Assembly: GCA_030527185.1 (NCBI GenBank)
Contig: JAUNBF010000027.1
Location: 1 to 48,500 of the forward strand
DNA from: Planctomycetia bacterium
Lineage (GTDB): Bacteria > Planctomycetota > Planctomycetia > Pirellulales > Thermoguttaceae
Reading direction: 5' to 3'
Length of the DNA stretch: 48,500 bases
Shown here: piece after piece, positions 8,616 through 18,187 of the stretch
Numbering within the stretch: the stretch's first letter is position 1
How the letters are laid out: each line of letters begins with the position of its first letter
Translations under genes and position numbers: made by a program
The notes under the pieces: generated by a model
Told to the model about the DNA's origin: nothing
Databases searched by the model: none
Seen by the model: the letters and a program-made list of their open reading frames with translations, nothing else

Positions 8616-10049
8616 TCATTGTTCCTGCATGATCTGTTTTTCCAGCGTTTCGATCGTTCCACCTTTGGTTTCCGGCATCAGTTTCCACGCGAAGAAGAAC
8701 TGAAGCAGCGTCATGCAGGCGAAAAAGCCAAACGCGTAGGAAAGCGACGTGGGGGAAAGTCCGGCGATGACCGGGAAGAGCCACGAAATGATGGTACACA
8801 TGAACCAGTGCGTGAAACTCCCCAGTGCCTGTCCTTTGGCACGCACGGTATTGGGGAAAATCTCGGCAATGAAGACCCAGATGACAGCTCCCTGCGAAAC
8901 GGCAAAAAACGCGATGAAGCCTAAAATGGCGGGGATGGCAATCCACGGATTCGCGTTGGCTCCCAGCGAACTCTGCCACGCGGCCAGGACGTGCATGAAA
9001 CAGGTTCCCAACGCGCCAAACATCAACAACACCCGTCGACCGAATTTGTCGATAAAGAAGAAGGCCAGAATCGTGAAGAGCAGATTGACCGTTCCCAAAC
9101 CGACCGTGCTGGCCAGCGCCGCCGACTGCCCCATCTCGAACGTCTCGAAAATACGCGGTGCGTAGTAGTTGATGGCATTGATACCGGACAACTGGTTGAA
9201 CATTGCCACCGACCAGGCAAGGAAAATCGGCCAGAGATACTTTTTCTGAAACAGCGGAACGTTTTCGCCGTGAGAAGCACTGGCCAGCGACTCGGCAATA
9301 CTGTCGAGCGTCTCGTCTGGATTCGTGTCGCCAATCATTTCCAGAACCCGACGAGCCTCCTCCCGACGTCCAAAACGCATCAGCCACCGGGGTGATTCCG
9401 GAATGGTGAACAGCAGCAGGAAAAACGCGAATGCGGGAAATGCCTCCACGCCAAACATCAGCCGCCATTTGATTTCTTCCGCTCCCATGCCCGTGGCAAA
9501 GAGTCCCGCCAGACTTTCGCACCACTGCCAGACGATCGTGTGGTGGTCGATGGCCTGAGCCACGAAATAGTTGGAAATATACGAAACGAGAATTCCCAGA
9601 ACGATGTTGAACTGGTTCATGGCGACCAACCGACCACGTACCGGGCCGGGAGCAATTTCCACAATGTAAAGCGGCACGACGACCGAGGAACCTCCAATCG
9701 CCACACCTCCGAGGAATCGCATGATGACCAACATCTCCCAGTTCGGCGGAAACGCACACCCGACGGCCGAAACAAAGTACATCACCGCCATAATCAACAA
9801 CGTTTTGCGGCGTCCCAGGATGTCTGAAGGACGGCCTACGCCAAAAGCTCCCAGAAGCGTTCCGATGAGTGCCACGGAAATCGTGAATCCATGCTGGAAA
9901 TCGGTCAGTCCGTATTCGTTTTGGATACCCTTGTCGCAGCCGGAAATGACGCCGGAATCAAAGCCGAACAGCAACCCTCCCAGAGCGGAGACAACCACAA
10001 TGTAAATAAGCGCAGACCATCGAACGCTCTTGGTAGAATCCTCTTTCAT
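8616..10049 (-). CDS. MFS sugar transporter (sugar porter family)
   Basis: A 477-residue inner-membrane protein with about 12 hydrophobic segments, of the normal length for proton-coupled sugar symporters such as XylE/GalP. Family marks, in order, are GLLFGFDSGVISG in helix 1, GRRKTLL after helix 2, RGRLVAMNQ in helix 4, PESPRWLMRFGR at the end of the first half, NQLSGINAINYYA in helix 7 and LPETKGGTIETLE at the C-terminus. The frame is open 79 codons further upstream, but ATG 10049 (MKEDSTKSV) has AGGAAGAAGAAGG before it and gives the standard N-terminus. It sits upstream of the secreted GH2 enzyme, so it probably imports the released sugar. The actual substrate is unknown. Confidence 0.92.
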   Translation of the reverse strand: MKEDSTKSVRWSALIYIVVVSALGGLLFGFDSGVISGCDKGIQNEYGLTDFQHGFTISVALIGTLLGAFGVGRPSDILGRRKTLLIMAVMYFVSAVGCAFPPNWEMLVIMRFLGGVAIGGSSVVVPLYIVEIAPGPVRGRLVAMNQFNIVLGILVSYISNYFVAQAIDHHTIVWQWCESLAGLFATGMGAEEIKWRLMFGVEAFPAFAFFLLLFTIPESPRWLMRFGRREEARRVLEMIGDTNPDETLDSIAESLASASHGENVPLFQKKYLWPIFLAWSVAMFNQLSGINAINYYAPRIFETFEMGQSAALASTVGLGTVNLLFTILAFFFIDKFGRRVLLMFGALGTCFMHVLAAWQSSLGANANPWIAIPAILGFIAFFAVSQGAVIWVFIAEIFPNTVRAKGQALGSFTHWFMCTIISWLFPVIAGLSPTSLSYAFGFFACMTLLQFFFAWKLMPETKGGTIETLEKQIMQEQ

Positions 10050-10345
10050 CCTTCTTCTTCCTGTTAAAATGTTTGTCAATGGACTTCTGTGGAAAAATTT
10101 CCATGAAACCTCTATTTTATAAAAAATATCACGAAAAAAAAGGGGGAGATAGGGGAGGAAGGATACATGAAACAATGATTCGTGATGTGATGGAAAGCCG
10201 CTTCTTTGGAGTGATGGACAGCCGTCAGGCAGGCGAGGTGTCGCAATACTGGAAAAAATCTTTCCCTTTCCCACCCTCTCCCCCAAAGCCCCCCTGCTCC
10301 GAGGGAGGAGAATTGCCTCTATTCCTCCCGGTTCAGTACCGTGCC
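10050..10345. other. divergent intergenic region
   Basis: The region separates the minus-strand transporter from plus-strand gnd. I found no convincing promoter for the transporter; a TTGACA-like hexamer at 10074-10079 is too close to its start codon. A GC-rich patch near 10262-10310 contains CCCACCCTCTCCCCC. Confidence 0.4.
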
Positions 10346-10374
10346 TTGACTTCCTCCTCTCTGTACGGTAGAAT
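10346..10374 (+). promoter_or_regulatory. gnd promoter
   Basis: TTGACT (10346-10351), 17 bases, TAGAAT (10369-10374). The leader to ATG 10470 is about 88 bases. Confidence 0.6.
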
Positions 10375-10469
10375 GGAGTAACTTTTTAGCGTTTTACGGA
10401 TTCCCCTGTCGTAGAAATTTCGTGGGGAATCGGTATTCTTCATGTTCCAGGAAATAAAAGGATTCAGCA

Positions 10470-11969
10470 ATGGCAAAATGCAATATCGGTTTGATGGGCT
10501 TGGCGGTAATGGGACAGAACCTGGTTCTCAATATGGAAGACCATGGTTTTCGCGTGGCGGTGTTCAATCGCACGACTTCCAAAGTGGATGATTTCTGCAA
10601 CTCCCCGGAAGTCAAGGGGAAAGGGCGAAAAATCGTTCCGTGCCACTCGTTGAAAGAGTTGGTCGAAAATCTCGAACGTCCGCGAAAAGTCATGCTGATG
10701 ATTCAGTCCAAAGACCCCGTCCCGGCACCAGAAGTGGCACTCTACCCCAACAACGCGGCGGTCGACGCGGTCATTGAGGAACTGATTCCCATGCTGGAGC
10801 CGGGCGACATCATCATCGATGGCGGCAACACGCATTACCGCGATACCGATCGCCGGACGAAATACGTGGAGTCGAAAGGGTTGCTCTACGTCGGAACAGG
10901 CGTTTCCGGCGGTGAGGAGGGAGCGCGTCTGGGTCCCAGTATGATGCCGGGGGGGTCGCCGCAGGCATGGGAGTTCGTGAAGGATATTTTTCAGGCAATT
11001 TGTGCGAAAGTCGGGCCAAACAAGGACATTCCCTGCTGCGAGTGGGTCGGTCCGCGTGGGGCGGGGCACTACGTCAAGATGGTGCACAACGGAATCGAAT
11101 ACGGCGACATGCAGCTGATTTGCGAAGCGTACTGGCTTTTGAAGAACGTCCTAAACCTTTCCAATGAAGAGCTTTACGACGTTTTTGCCCAGTGGAACAA
11201 AGGGGATTTGGACAGCTACCTGATCGAAATTACCCGCGATATTTTCAGTGTCCGCGACGAAAAAACAGGCGGTTATCTGGTCGATTTCATCCTCGACACG
11301 GCAGGTGCCAAAGGGACGGGAAAATGGATGAGCCAACTCGCCCTCGACCTCGGTGCCCCCAGTACCCTCGTGACGGAAGCGGTTTATGCCCGTGCCCTCT
11401 CCGCCCAGAAAAAAGCCCGCGTGGCAGCGTCGTCCATCCTTTCCGGTCCGTCTCAGCTGCCCCCCTACGACGGCGACAAGGAAAGTTTCATCGAAGCGGT
11501 GCGGCGGGCACTCTACGCCTCGAAAATCTGCTCCTACGCCCAAGGATACGTCCAGATGCAAATGGCTGCGGCGGCGGACAATTGGGATTTGAATTTCGGC
11601 CAGATTGCCTTACTCTGGCGTGGCGGCTGCATTATTCGAGCCGTCTTCCTCCAGCGAATCAAAGACGCTTTCGACAAGAACCCGAACCTTTCCAACCTCC
11701 TGCTGGACGAATATTTCTGCCAGGAAGTGACACAGGCTCAGGACTCCTGGCGTTGGGTCGTGCGCACGGCAGTCGAGCGTGGCATTCCCACCCCCGCCAT
11801 TTCCGGTGCCTTGGCCTACTACGATGGCTACCGCAGCGCCACCCTTCCCGCCAACCTCCTCCAGGCACAACGCGACTATTTCGGTGCCCACACCTACAAA
11901 CGAATCGACTGCCCGGAAGACGAAATTTTCCACACCGATTGGATTGCCCTGCGGAGAAAGCCGGAATAA
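10470..11969 (+). CDS. gnd: 6-phosphogluconate dehydrogenase, decarboxylating
   Basis: A 499-residue cytoplasmic enzyme of the oxidative pentose phosphate pathway. It converts 6-phosphogluconate to ribulose 5-phosphate and CO2 while reducing NADP. The N-terminal Rossmann motif reads GLMGLAVMGQNLVLN and is followed by VAVFNRT. The substrate-binding block is IIDGGNTHYRDTDRR then GVSGGEEGARLGPSMMPGG, and the family signature with catalytic lysine is GAGHYVKMVHNGIEYGDMQ. All are intact, and the length is slightly above the usual 470-480. The start has AAAGGA nine bases upstream. It is a monocistronic gene by spacing. RpiB, elsewhere in the window, takes the next step of the same pathway. Confidence 0.97.
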   Translation: MAKCNIGLMGLAVMGQNLVLNMEDHGFRVAVFNRTTSKVDDFCNSPEVKGKGRKIVPCHSLKELVENLERPRKVMLMIQSKDPVPAPEVALYPNNAAVDAVIEELIPMLEPGDIIIDGGNTHYRDTDRRTKYVESKGLLYVGTGVSGGEEGARLGPSMMPGGSPQAWEFVKDIFQAICAKVGPNKDIPCCEWVGPRGAGHYVKMVHNGIEYGDMQLICEAYWLLKNVLNLSNEELYDVFAQWNKGDLDSYLIEITRDIFSVRDEKTGGYLVDFILDTAGAKGTGKWMSQLALDLGAPSTLVTEAVYARALSAQKKARVAASSILSGPSQLPPYDGDKESFIEAVRRALYASKICSYAQGYVQMQMAAAADNWDLNFGQIALLWRGGCIIRAVFLQRIKDAFDKNPNLSNLLLDEYFCQEVTQAQDSWRWVVRTAVERGIPTPAISGALAYYDGYRSATLPANLLQAQRDYFGAHTYKRIDCPEDEIFHTDWIALRRKPE

Positions 11970-12172
11970 TCCTGTGCGAAGCCAATGACAGAATGGAGTC
12001 CCTGAAAATTTTTTGGGGGGAGAGGGGGAATACTTTCTTCAGAAGAAGGTTTCCCTCCCACCCATACGGTTGTCGTGATACGACGAATAAAAATGAGAGG
12101 ATGTTTTTTAAAAATATTTTTGGAGCAAGAAAATATTTTTTGAAAAAATATTTCTTTTTTTCGATTTTTTGA
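11970..12172. other. AT-rich intergenic region after gnd
   Basis: It holds runs of A and T, including a near-perfect AT palindrome used as a possible terminator. There is no gene. Confidence 0.4.
12131..12161 (+). terminator. possible AT-rich terminator
   Basis: AAATATTTTTT is followed one base later by AAAAAATATTT, then C and a T-run. The stem has no G-C pairs, so termination is uncertain. It lies 160 bases after gnd. Confidence 0.3.
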
Positions 12173-12200
12173 TTGACATCGTGTTTTTTTTGTGTATAAT
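12173..12200 (+). promoter_or_regulatory. distal promoter of the PEP-CTERM/sialidase operon
   Basis: TTGACA (12173-12178), 16 bases, TATAAT (12195-12200): both hexamers are perfect consensus. Confidence 0.65.
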
Positions 12201-12308
12201 GATATTCGTATGTTTTAAGGGTGAAATTGTTGAAATGGACACCTTTTTGGGGAAATTTTCCAGAAGGAGTTTCCAAAAAAGTACCCCCTAGTTACCCTAA
12301 TTACACTA

Positions 12309-12337
12309 TTGCATTCCTTGTTTTAGCAAGGTATAAT
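12309..12337 (+). promoter_or_regulatory. proximal promoter of the PEP-CTERM/sialidase operon
   Basis: TTGCAT (12309-12314), 17 bases, TATAAT (12332-12337). The -10 box overlaps ATG 12336, so transcripts from here cannot use that codon. They do contain the Shine-Dalgarno GGAGG at 12380 and ATG 12391. Confidence 0.55.
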
Positions 12338-12390
12338 GGTATTCAGGGGCAAGGGTTTCCTGTCATATTTACGAACAACGGAGGTATGTG

Positions 12391-15300
12391 ATGCGTCGTT
12401 CCATGAAGAAAAGTTTGTTGGTCGCCAAGATGTTAAAATCGGGGGGGGGGGCAGAATAGAGATTTTCAGAAAATGGCAACGTTTGTTTTTTCTGGGATTT
12501 TTTTGTCTTCTTTCGGGAATTCTTCCTTCAGGCATCTTGGCTGCCACGGTCTATGACAATAATACGCCATCGGTCGAAACGCTGACACTATCGACGGGCG
12601 ATTATGAATTTGCTCGAACGGATGACCAATACGTCGTCAACCATCTGACGCTTTCCGGCGCCAGCGTTCGCTACACCGCAACGGGGAGTAATCAGATTGG
12701 AACGAGTCTTGTTCTCAGCAGTGGAACGCTCGACCTCAACGGGTACAGCGAAACGCTTTCCACACTCCAGACGGCCAGCAATTCGGCAGCAGGGATTCTG
12801 AGCAATTCCAATACCACAACCACATCGTACCTGACGCTCCAAAATGGTTACAGTGCTTATGGGCAACACTATCGTGGAACGTTTTCAGGAAATTTGGGCT
12901 TGAAAATTACGGGAGGAGCCATTGACGACAATAATAGTATCATTATGATCAACCGGAATAATACGTATTCTGGCGGAACGGTTGTTCAGGGAGCGATTCG
13001 CGTTTCTTACGGTTCCGTTCTGGACAGCGACGGAAATATCGTATCCGGTTCGCTGGGAACGGGAATGGTCACGATGGATGGCGGAACGATTCAGAATAAT
13101 GGTAATCGTACAGGCGGAAATTTGAATCCTATCGACATTGCGAACGATATTCTTTTAACTGCGAAGGGGGGTACGTTTATTGCTGGATGGGCACAAAATC
13201 GAGCGACTTTTGCCGCAGCGGTGGCGGATGTGAGCAACACGGCGTCCGGTTATTATAAATGTTACGTCACTCTTTCGGGAAAAATTTCCGACGCGGATAC
13301 GACAACTCCGGGTTCTTTGCGAATTGGTGGGGATGGGGGCTGGATGGTTCTGGCAAATTCGGACAACGATTTTTCAGGGGAGACCATTATCCAGGCTACG
13401 AACTCCCGATTAGCCATCACGGCAAACAACGCCCTTTCCTCCAACAGTGTTTTGAAATTTGAGAATGCCGGATACGTGGATTTGTACGGCCACTCCGCCA
13501 CTGCGGCAGGATTGTTCGGAACTTCCGGCCATGTTATCAATTCTGGAACAACGGCGGCCACGCTGACGTTGAAACCTGCCGAAACGGTCACACATACGTA
13601 TAATGGTGTGTTGAGTAACCTGACGCTGGAAGTCGATTATGGGAGTGGGAGGTTGGTATTGGGGGGAAATGCCAACAATGAAGGAACAACGGTGGTGGTG
13701 AAAAGTGGGACGGTGGATTTGAATAAATCGGAAAATAACGCGGCTCCTTTTCTGACGATCCAGGGTGGAACGGTTCGCCTAACGGGAAGTGGCGGAAATC
13801 AGATCAGCGATTCGCAGACACTCACGATGGATAGCGGAATGTTGGATCTCTACGGAAAAACGGAAACAATCGGCTATCTTCGCCAGACGGCAGCCAACGG
13901 GAATGCGGAAATTACGAATACCGAGGCAACATTGGCACGTTTGACGGTGAATTCCTCCACAGGACAAACGACCCCTTATTTTGGGCAAATAACGGGGAAT
14001 CTGGAACTGGTTTTGAAGGGTGGAAACGGGTTGGAAGCGGCTCATTTGATGATTAACCCGCAAAATACGTATTCGGGTGGCACGACGATTCAGAATGGCT
14101 GGGCAAGAAACAGTCAATCAGGAACGCTGGATGCGGATGGGAATCTGGTGGCAGGCTGCTTCGGAACCGGACGGATTCGGTTGGAGAACGGCTTCATCAC
14201 CAACAATGGTGGAAATCGTCCTGGTGGAGTCGATGTCGTAACGTATCTTGAGAATGACATCGAAATTGCCAGCGGCGGTGGCGGTTTCCGATCGGGTTGG
14301 GGAAATAATAAAACCACCTTTGCCGATGCGGTCGCGGATGCGCAAACCTATGCGGGTAAACGCGAAAATCATTGGTACATGGTGGTTCGCGGGAAGATTT
14401 ACGACGCGGCGGATGCCACAACACCGGGGAATTTACAAATTTACGGGGATGGCGGCTGGACGGTTTTTGCCAATTCGGAAAACGACTATTCGGGAAATAC
14501 CATCCTCCGGGACGCGTATTCCCGATTGGCCATTCTGGCAGACGGTGCGTTGTCGCCGAACAGTGTGGTGCAGTTTGGGGACGCGGCAGCTCGGCTGGAC
14601 TTGTATGGATATAGTCCGACAGTGGCGGGACTGACGGGAAATGGCATCGTCCTGAATTCGGGGGAGACTTCCTCGACATTGACCATTGCCACACGCTCCG
14701 GGGAAGATTCTCTCTGGTCGGGAACGTTGCAAAACGCGGTTTCGCTGGTGATTTCGGGAAGCGGAACGCAGACGCTGGCCGGGACGCTTTCGCATACTGG
14801 GCAAACGGTGGTGGAGAGCGGAACGCTGGTTCTGAACACCGCTCTTTCTTCGTCGGAAGTGGTTCTGGCAGGAGGGAAATTCTCGCTCGGTACGGATGGA
14901 AATTACACGACACGCGACACGATTCGCGTTATTGAGGGGACAGATGCGTCCAAGGTTTCGTATCTGGACGAGAATATCGACTTTCATCTGAATGTGGAGT
15001 CGGGAGGGATTTTTTCGCCGGGCGACGCGGAAAATCGCTATGGCATTTCCACGTTTGCCACGGGAAAAAATTTGTTGGTTGCGGAGGGTGGCAAACTGCA
15101 AATTGACATTCTCGATGCTGGAACGTTTGACCAGTGGAAGGTCGATTTCATGACGATGGGGGAAGGGGGACTTGGGTTGAATATTGATTCTTCCGCCGAT
15201 TGGCATTCTCTCCAGGGATTGGAGATTGCCACGATTGGAAACCTTTCCCAACTGGACTATTCCTCCTGGCTGTCGGGCTGGGCGGACACGTATTTCAATC

Positions 15301-15437
15301 TTTCGAGCGTTGGGAATCAATTGTATTTGAGCGTTGACCGGTCGGCTGTCCCGGAACCGGGGAGTTGGCTGTTGATGATTTTGGGTTTGGCAGTTTTGGG
15401 CTGTCGAAAATGGATGTGGAAAAAGAGATCATTCTGA
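12391..15437 (+). CDS. PEP-CTERM protein with autotransporter-type repeats; start separated from body by a G11 tract
   Basis: A secreted, very Gly/Thr/Ser/Asn-rich protein of about 1000 residues. It has a hydrophobic signal segment (LFFLGFFCLLSGILPSGILA, encoded near 12485-12545), then beta-strand repeats with the autotransporter-associated pattern NTYSGGT, including two tandem copies of a unit of about 368 residues. It ends in a PEP-CTERM sorting signal (VPEPGSWLLMILGLAVLG, then basic residues), processed by an exosortase not in this window. The start is abnormal. The continuous frame of the body reaches back to ATG 12336, which lies inside a -10 box with only a weak AAGG before it. The codon with an ideal Shine-Dalgarno (GGAGG, 6 bases, ATG 12391) is in another frame and stops at 12457-12459, after the G11 tract. 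One more G, or two fewer, would join it to the signal peptide. It is first in an operon with a sialidase-like gene 15 bases downstream. Confidence 0.8.
12441..12451 (+). repeat. G11 homopolymer inside the N-terminal coding region
   Basis: Eleven consecutive G follow TGTTAAAATC. With 11 G the frame from ATG 12391 ends in a stop after about 22 codons. With 9 or 12 G it runs into the PEP-CTERM protein. This length and place are typical of slipped-strand contingency tracts in other bacteria. An assembly error in the homopolymer would look the same. Confidence 0.8.
12640..14830 (+). repeat. tandem duplication of about 368 residues inside the PEP-CTERM protein
   Basis: Two diverged copies follow each other with an offset of 1104-1107 bases. 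GSNQIG at 12687 matches GGNQIS near 13794. NTYSGGT at about 12960 matches NTYSGGT at about 14064. GDGGWMVLANSDNDFSG matches GDGGWTVFANSENDYSG. The boundaries are approximate. Confidence 0.8.
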
Positions 15438-15452
15438 AGAAAGGATTGTGGC

Positions 15453-17054
15453 ATGTACAAAAAAATGCTTCCCGCCCTGGTTGTTGGTTGGTTGGGAGGT
15501 CTGGCTTCCCTCTGGGGAGGTGAGTTGATTCCTCCGGTTGTTTTGGAGCCCCTTCCGGCGGAGTATGCGGATGAATTTCGCAAATTCCAGGGGATTCCGA
15601 GTCTGGCGGTGACGGGTGATGAGGAGATTTGGGTCACTTGGTACACGGGTGGGGTGACGGAGGATAAGGATAATTATGTGGTGGTGGCGCGGAGTCGTGA
15701 TGGTGGAAAGACGTGGTCGAAGCCGCTTTTTGCGATCGATCAGCCCGGTGCGCCACGGCAGTACGACCCGTCGATGTGGTACGCACCGGACGGGAAGTTG
15801 TATCTTTACTGGTCGCAGCGGCCGGGACACGCGGGAGAGGCGGATTTGTGGATGATGCGCACGGAAAATCCCCACGACGAAAACGCGGTCTGGAGCAAAC
15901 CTCGCTACATCACGCAGGGAATCATGATGAACAAGCCGATTGCGGACTCGCGGGGACGCTGGATTTTGCCCGTTTCGGTCTGGAATTTGCCGTGGGCAGG
16001 GGTGCCGAATCTGGACCGCTCCCCCAACGGCCCGTGCGGAGCGTGGTTCGTCGTTTCGGTGGATGAGGGGAAGAACTGGACGAAGCTGGGACGTGGGTAC
16101 ACGCCGCCCGAACGAGCGTTGTTTGACGAACATTCGATTGTGGAATTGAACGACGGACGTTTTTGGATCATGAACCGAACGAACCGTGGCATCGGCGATT
16201 TCTACTCCTCCGACGGCGGCAAAACCTGGACCGACTTCCAGGAATCGAAAATCAAGCACACCTCGTCACGATTTTTTCTCCGTCGTCTGCAAAGTGGAAG
16301 TCTGATTCTGGTGAAAAACGGCCCGATCGACCAGGATGTCGGACGTTCCCGGATGATGGCCTTCCTCTCCCAAGATGATGGCAAGACGTGGCAAGGCGGC
16401 CTGCTGCTGGATGAGCGGAACAACGTCTCCTATCCCGACGGCGACCAGACCCCCAACGGTACGATTTACATCGTTTACGATTTTGAACGGTACGGCGCAA
16501 AGGAAATTTGCGTGGCGCGGATTACCGAAGCGGATATTCTCGCGGGAAAACTCGTTTCGCCGAAAAGTGAGTTGCGAATGGTGGCAAATAAAGCTCACGG
16601 TATGAAAACGCCGGAGGATTATGAAAAACCAAAGCTCCGGGACAACCAGGACGGTCGGGCGATGATCAAAGAGCCTGATTCGCAATGGAAAGTCCTGAAA
16701 GAGACGGATAAAATCAGCTCTCTGGAGACGGGACAGAAGATTTTCACCAACCGGGACTATACGTTCAACGAAATTCCCGCGGCGCTGAAGGGGAAAAACT
16801 TCCTTTTCTCGTCGATCGACGAAACATCGGCTGTCTGTACCCAGGCAGGAATGGTTTACGTTGCCACGCCGCTACCCGACCGGAATTCGGACTCGATGGC
16901 GAAAACGTTGGAAAAAGTGGGCTTTGAAAAAGTCGCCCTGCCGGAATTTCTTCTGTTTGGGTACTCTTCCGCCGATGTGGTGACACTGTTTCAGAAGAAA
17001 GTCAACGTGGGAGAAAAAATTTCCTTTGCCAAATGGGGCGTCCTGATATTTTAA
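15453..17054 (+). CDS. secreted sialidase-like BNR repeat protein
   Basis: A 533-residue protein with a signal peptide (MLPALVVGWLGGLASLWGG). It has four Asp-box (BNR) turns: SRDGGKTWS near residue 80, SVDEGKNWT near 201, SSDGGKTWT near 252 and SQDDGKTWQ near 306. The segment FQGIPSLAV near residue 46 sits where sialidases have the Arg of their FRIP motif, but no Arg precedes I-P here. The propeller closes with YPDGDQTPNGTIYIVYDFER, typical of the 'sialidase family protein / exo-alpha-sialidase' group common in Planctomycetes. Some of that group are not true sialidases. The last 130 residues are a tail I do not recognise. ATG 15453 follows an AAGAAAGGA site 15 bases after the PEP-CTERM stop codon, and a DUF1559 gene follows by 27 bases, so the three form one operon. 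Confidence 0.8.
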   Translation: MYKKMLPALVVGWLGGLASLWGGELIPPVVLEPLPAEYADEFRKFQGIPSLAVTGDEEIWVTWYTGGVTEDKDNYVVVARSRDGGKTWSKPLFAIDQPGAPRQYDPSMWYAPDGKLYLYWSQRPGHAGEADLWMMRTENPHDENAVWSKPRYITQGIMMNKPIADSRGRWILPVSVWNLPWAGVPNLDRSPNGPCGAWFVVSVDEGKNWTKLGRGYTPPERALFDEHSIVELNDGRFWIMNRTNRGIGDFYSSDGGKTWTDFQESKIKHTSSRFFLRRLQSGSLILVKNGPIDQDVGRSRMMAFLSQDDGKTWQGGLLLDERNNVSYPDGDQTPNGTIYIVYDFERYGAKEICVARITEADILAGKLVSPKSELRMVANKAHGMKTPEDYEKPKLRDNQDGRAMIKEPDSQWKVLKETDKISSLETGQKIFTNRDYTFNEIPAALKGKNFLFSSIDETSAVCTQAGMVYVATPLPDRNSDSMAKTLEKVGFEKVALPEFLLFGYSSADVVTLFQKKVNVGEKISFAKWGVLIF

Positions 17055-17081
17055 AAACAAGCTGAAATTTGGGGTGGTGCT

Positions 17082-18086
17082 ATGAAAAATCGTGGTTTTA
17101 CACTGGTGGAATTGTTGGTGGTGATTGCCATTATTGGAATGCTGGTGGGACTTCTCCTGCCAGCCGTTCAACAGGCACGGGAAGCAGCGCGGCAAATGCA
17201 GTGCAATAACCACTTGCGGCAAATTGCTCTGGCTTGCCTGAATCATGAAAGTACCACCCAGGCACTGCCGTCCGGGGGGTGGTTTTGCTGGTACGTCGGC
17301 GACCCCGACCGCGGCTTTGGCCCCAATCAATGCGGCGGATGGCAATACTCGCTGCTCCCTTTTCTGGAACAAAATGCACTGTTTCAACGGGGTGCCGACG
17401 GCGATCCGGTAGCGGTGCCGCAGTCGCAGAAGGATGGTGCCCAACAGTGTTGCGAAACGCCCCTGGCCATTTTCGGTTGTCCCTCACGGCGAGCGGTCAA
17501 AAATTATCCGCTTGCAACCAGCGCATCCTGGTGTTCCAGTATGGTCAATGGAAACAAGGATATGGACAATGCTTCCAAAGGAGATTATGCGGCCAATTAT
17601 GGCTACGGACGGATGGCAAACGGAACGCGGGTGGGGGTTACTTCAGGAAATTCCGTTTCCTACCAGCCCACCAGCATGCCATCGACCTGGAGTACTTCGT
17701 ACGACCATGCGAATGACGTGCTGGACGGCGTGATTTATCGTCGCAGCCAGACCGATTTTGGGATGATTCGCGACGGGACAACGAACACGTACCTGATTGG
17801 TGAGAAGTATCTGGATACGCAATATTACGAGACTGCCAGCGACGGAAATAATGAGTCGAATTATTTTGGCTGCACCGATGACCACCAACGCGGAGCCTAC
17901 TATCTTCCGTATCAGGATCGCCATGGGATGAACAACGCGGGTTCCTTTGGGAGTTGTCACGCGGGCGCTTTTGGAATGGCGATGTGCGATGGTTCCGTGC
18001 AGCGACTCAGCTATTCCATCGACGCGGAAACCCATCGAAATCTGGCCATTCGCAACGATGGAGAACGGGTGGTATTTCCCCATTAG
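17082..18086 (+). CDS. DUF1559 pseudopilin-like protein
   Basis: A 334-residue protein with a type IV prepilin N-terminus: [20 protein letters not shown], cut by prepilin peptidase between Gly and Phe. This is followed by the [17 protein letters not shown] helix diagnostic of planctomycete DUF1559 proteins. The C-terminal family motif is present as CHAGAFGMAMCDGSVQRLS. The function is not established; pseudopilins of this kind are abundant in Planctomycetes and may act in type II-like secretion or surface assembly. It is the last gene of the operon after the sialidase-like gene, with a weak GGTGG site before ATG. It has the same length and architecture as the DUF1559 protein at 37.4 kb. Confidence 0.92.
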   Translation: MKNRGFTLVELLVVIAIIGMLVGLLLPAVQQAREAARQMQCNNHLRQIALACLNHESTTQALPSGGWFCWYVGDPDRGFGPNQCGGWQYSLLPFLEQNALFQRGADGDPVAVPQSQKDGAQQCCETPLAIFGCPSRRAVKNYPLATSASWCSSMVNGNKDMDNASKGDYAANYGYGRMANGTRVGVTSGNSVSYQPTSMPSTWSTSYDHANDVLDGVIYRRSQTDFGMIRDGTTNTYLIGEKYLDTQYYETASDGNNESNYFGCTDDHQRGAYYLPYQDRHGMNNAGSFGSCHAGAFGMAMCDGSVQRLSYSIDAETHRNLAIRNDGERVVFPH

Positions 18087-18122
18087 GGCTGGAATATCGC
18101 GATAATCCTCGCTTGCTTTGCC

Positions 18123-18151
18123 TTGACAAAAATTTTCCCTCTGCTTATAAT
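18123..18151 (+). promoter_or_regulatory. promoter of the DedA/VTT gene
   Basis: TTGACA (18123-18128), 17 bases, TATAAT (18146-18151): full consensus. Confidence 0.7.
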
Positions 18152-18187
18152 CGAAAATAGCAAATTGATGAAAGCAGAAGGGCTAAA

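Noticed and set aside
10262..10310. Second copy of the 164-bp inverted repeat
   Set aside because: It shares only short G/C-rich words such as AAAGCCCC and GGGAGG; too little for a real match.
11192..12172. 326-codon frame overlapping gnd
   Set aside because: Out-of-frame shadow, Pro/Arg/Leu-rich, running past the gnd stop into AT-rich non-coding sequence.
12336..12390. ATG 12336 as the start of the first PEP-CTERM protein
   Set aside because: It overlaps a TATAAT -10 box and has only AAGG before it. Not fully excluded for transcripts from the upstream promoter, but much weaker than ATG 12391.
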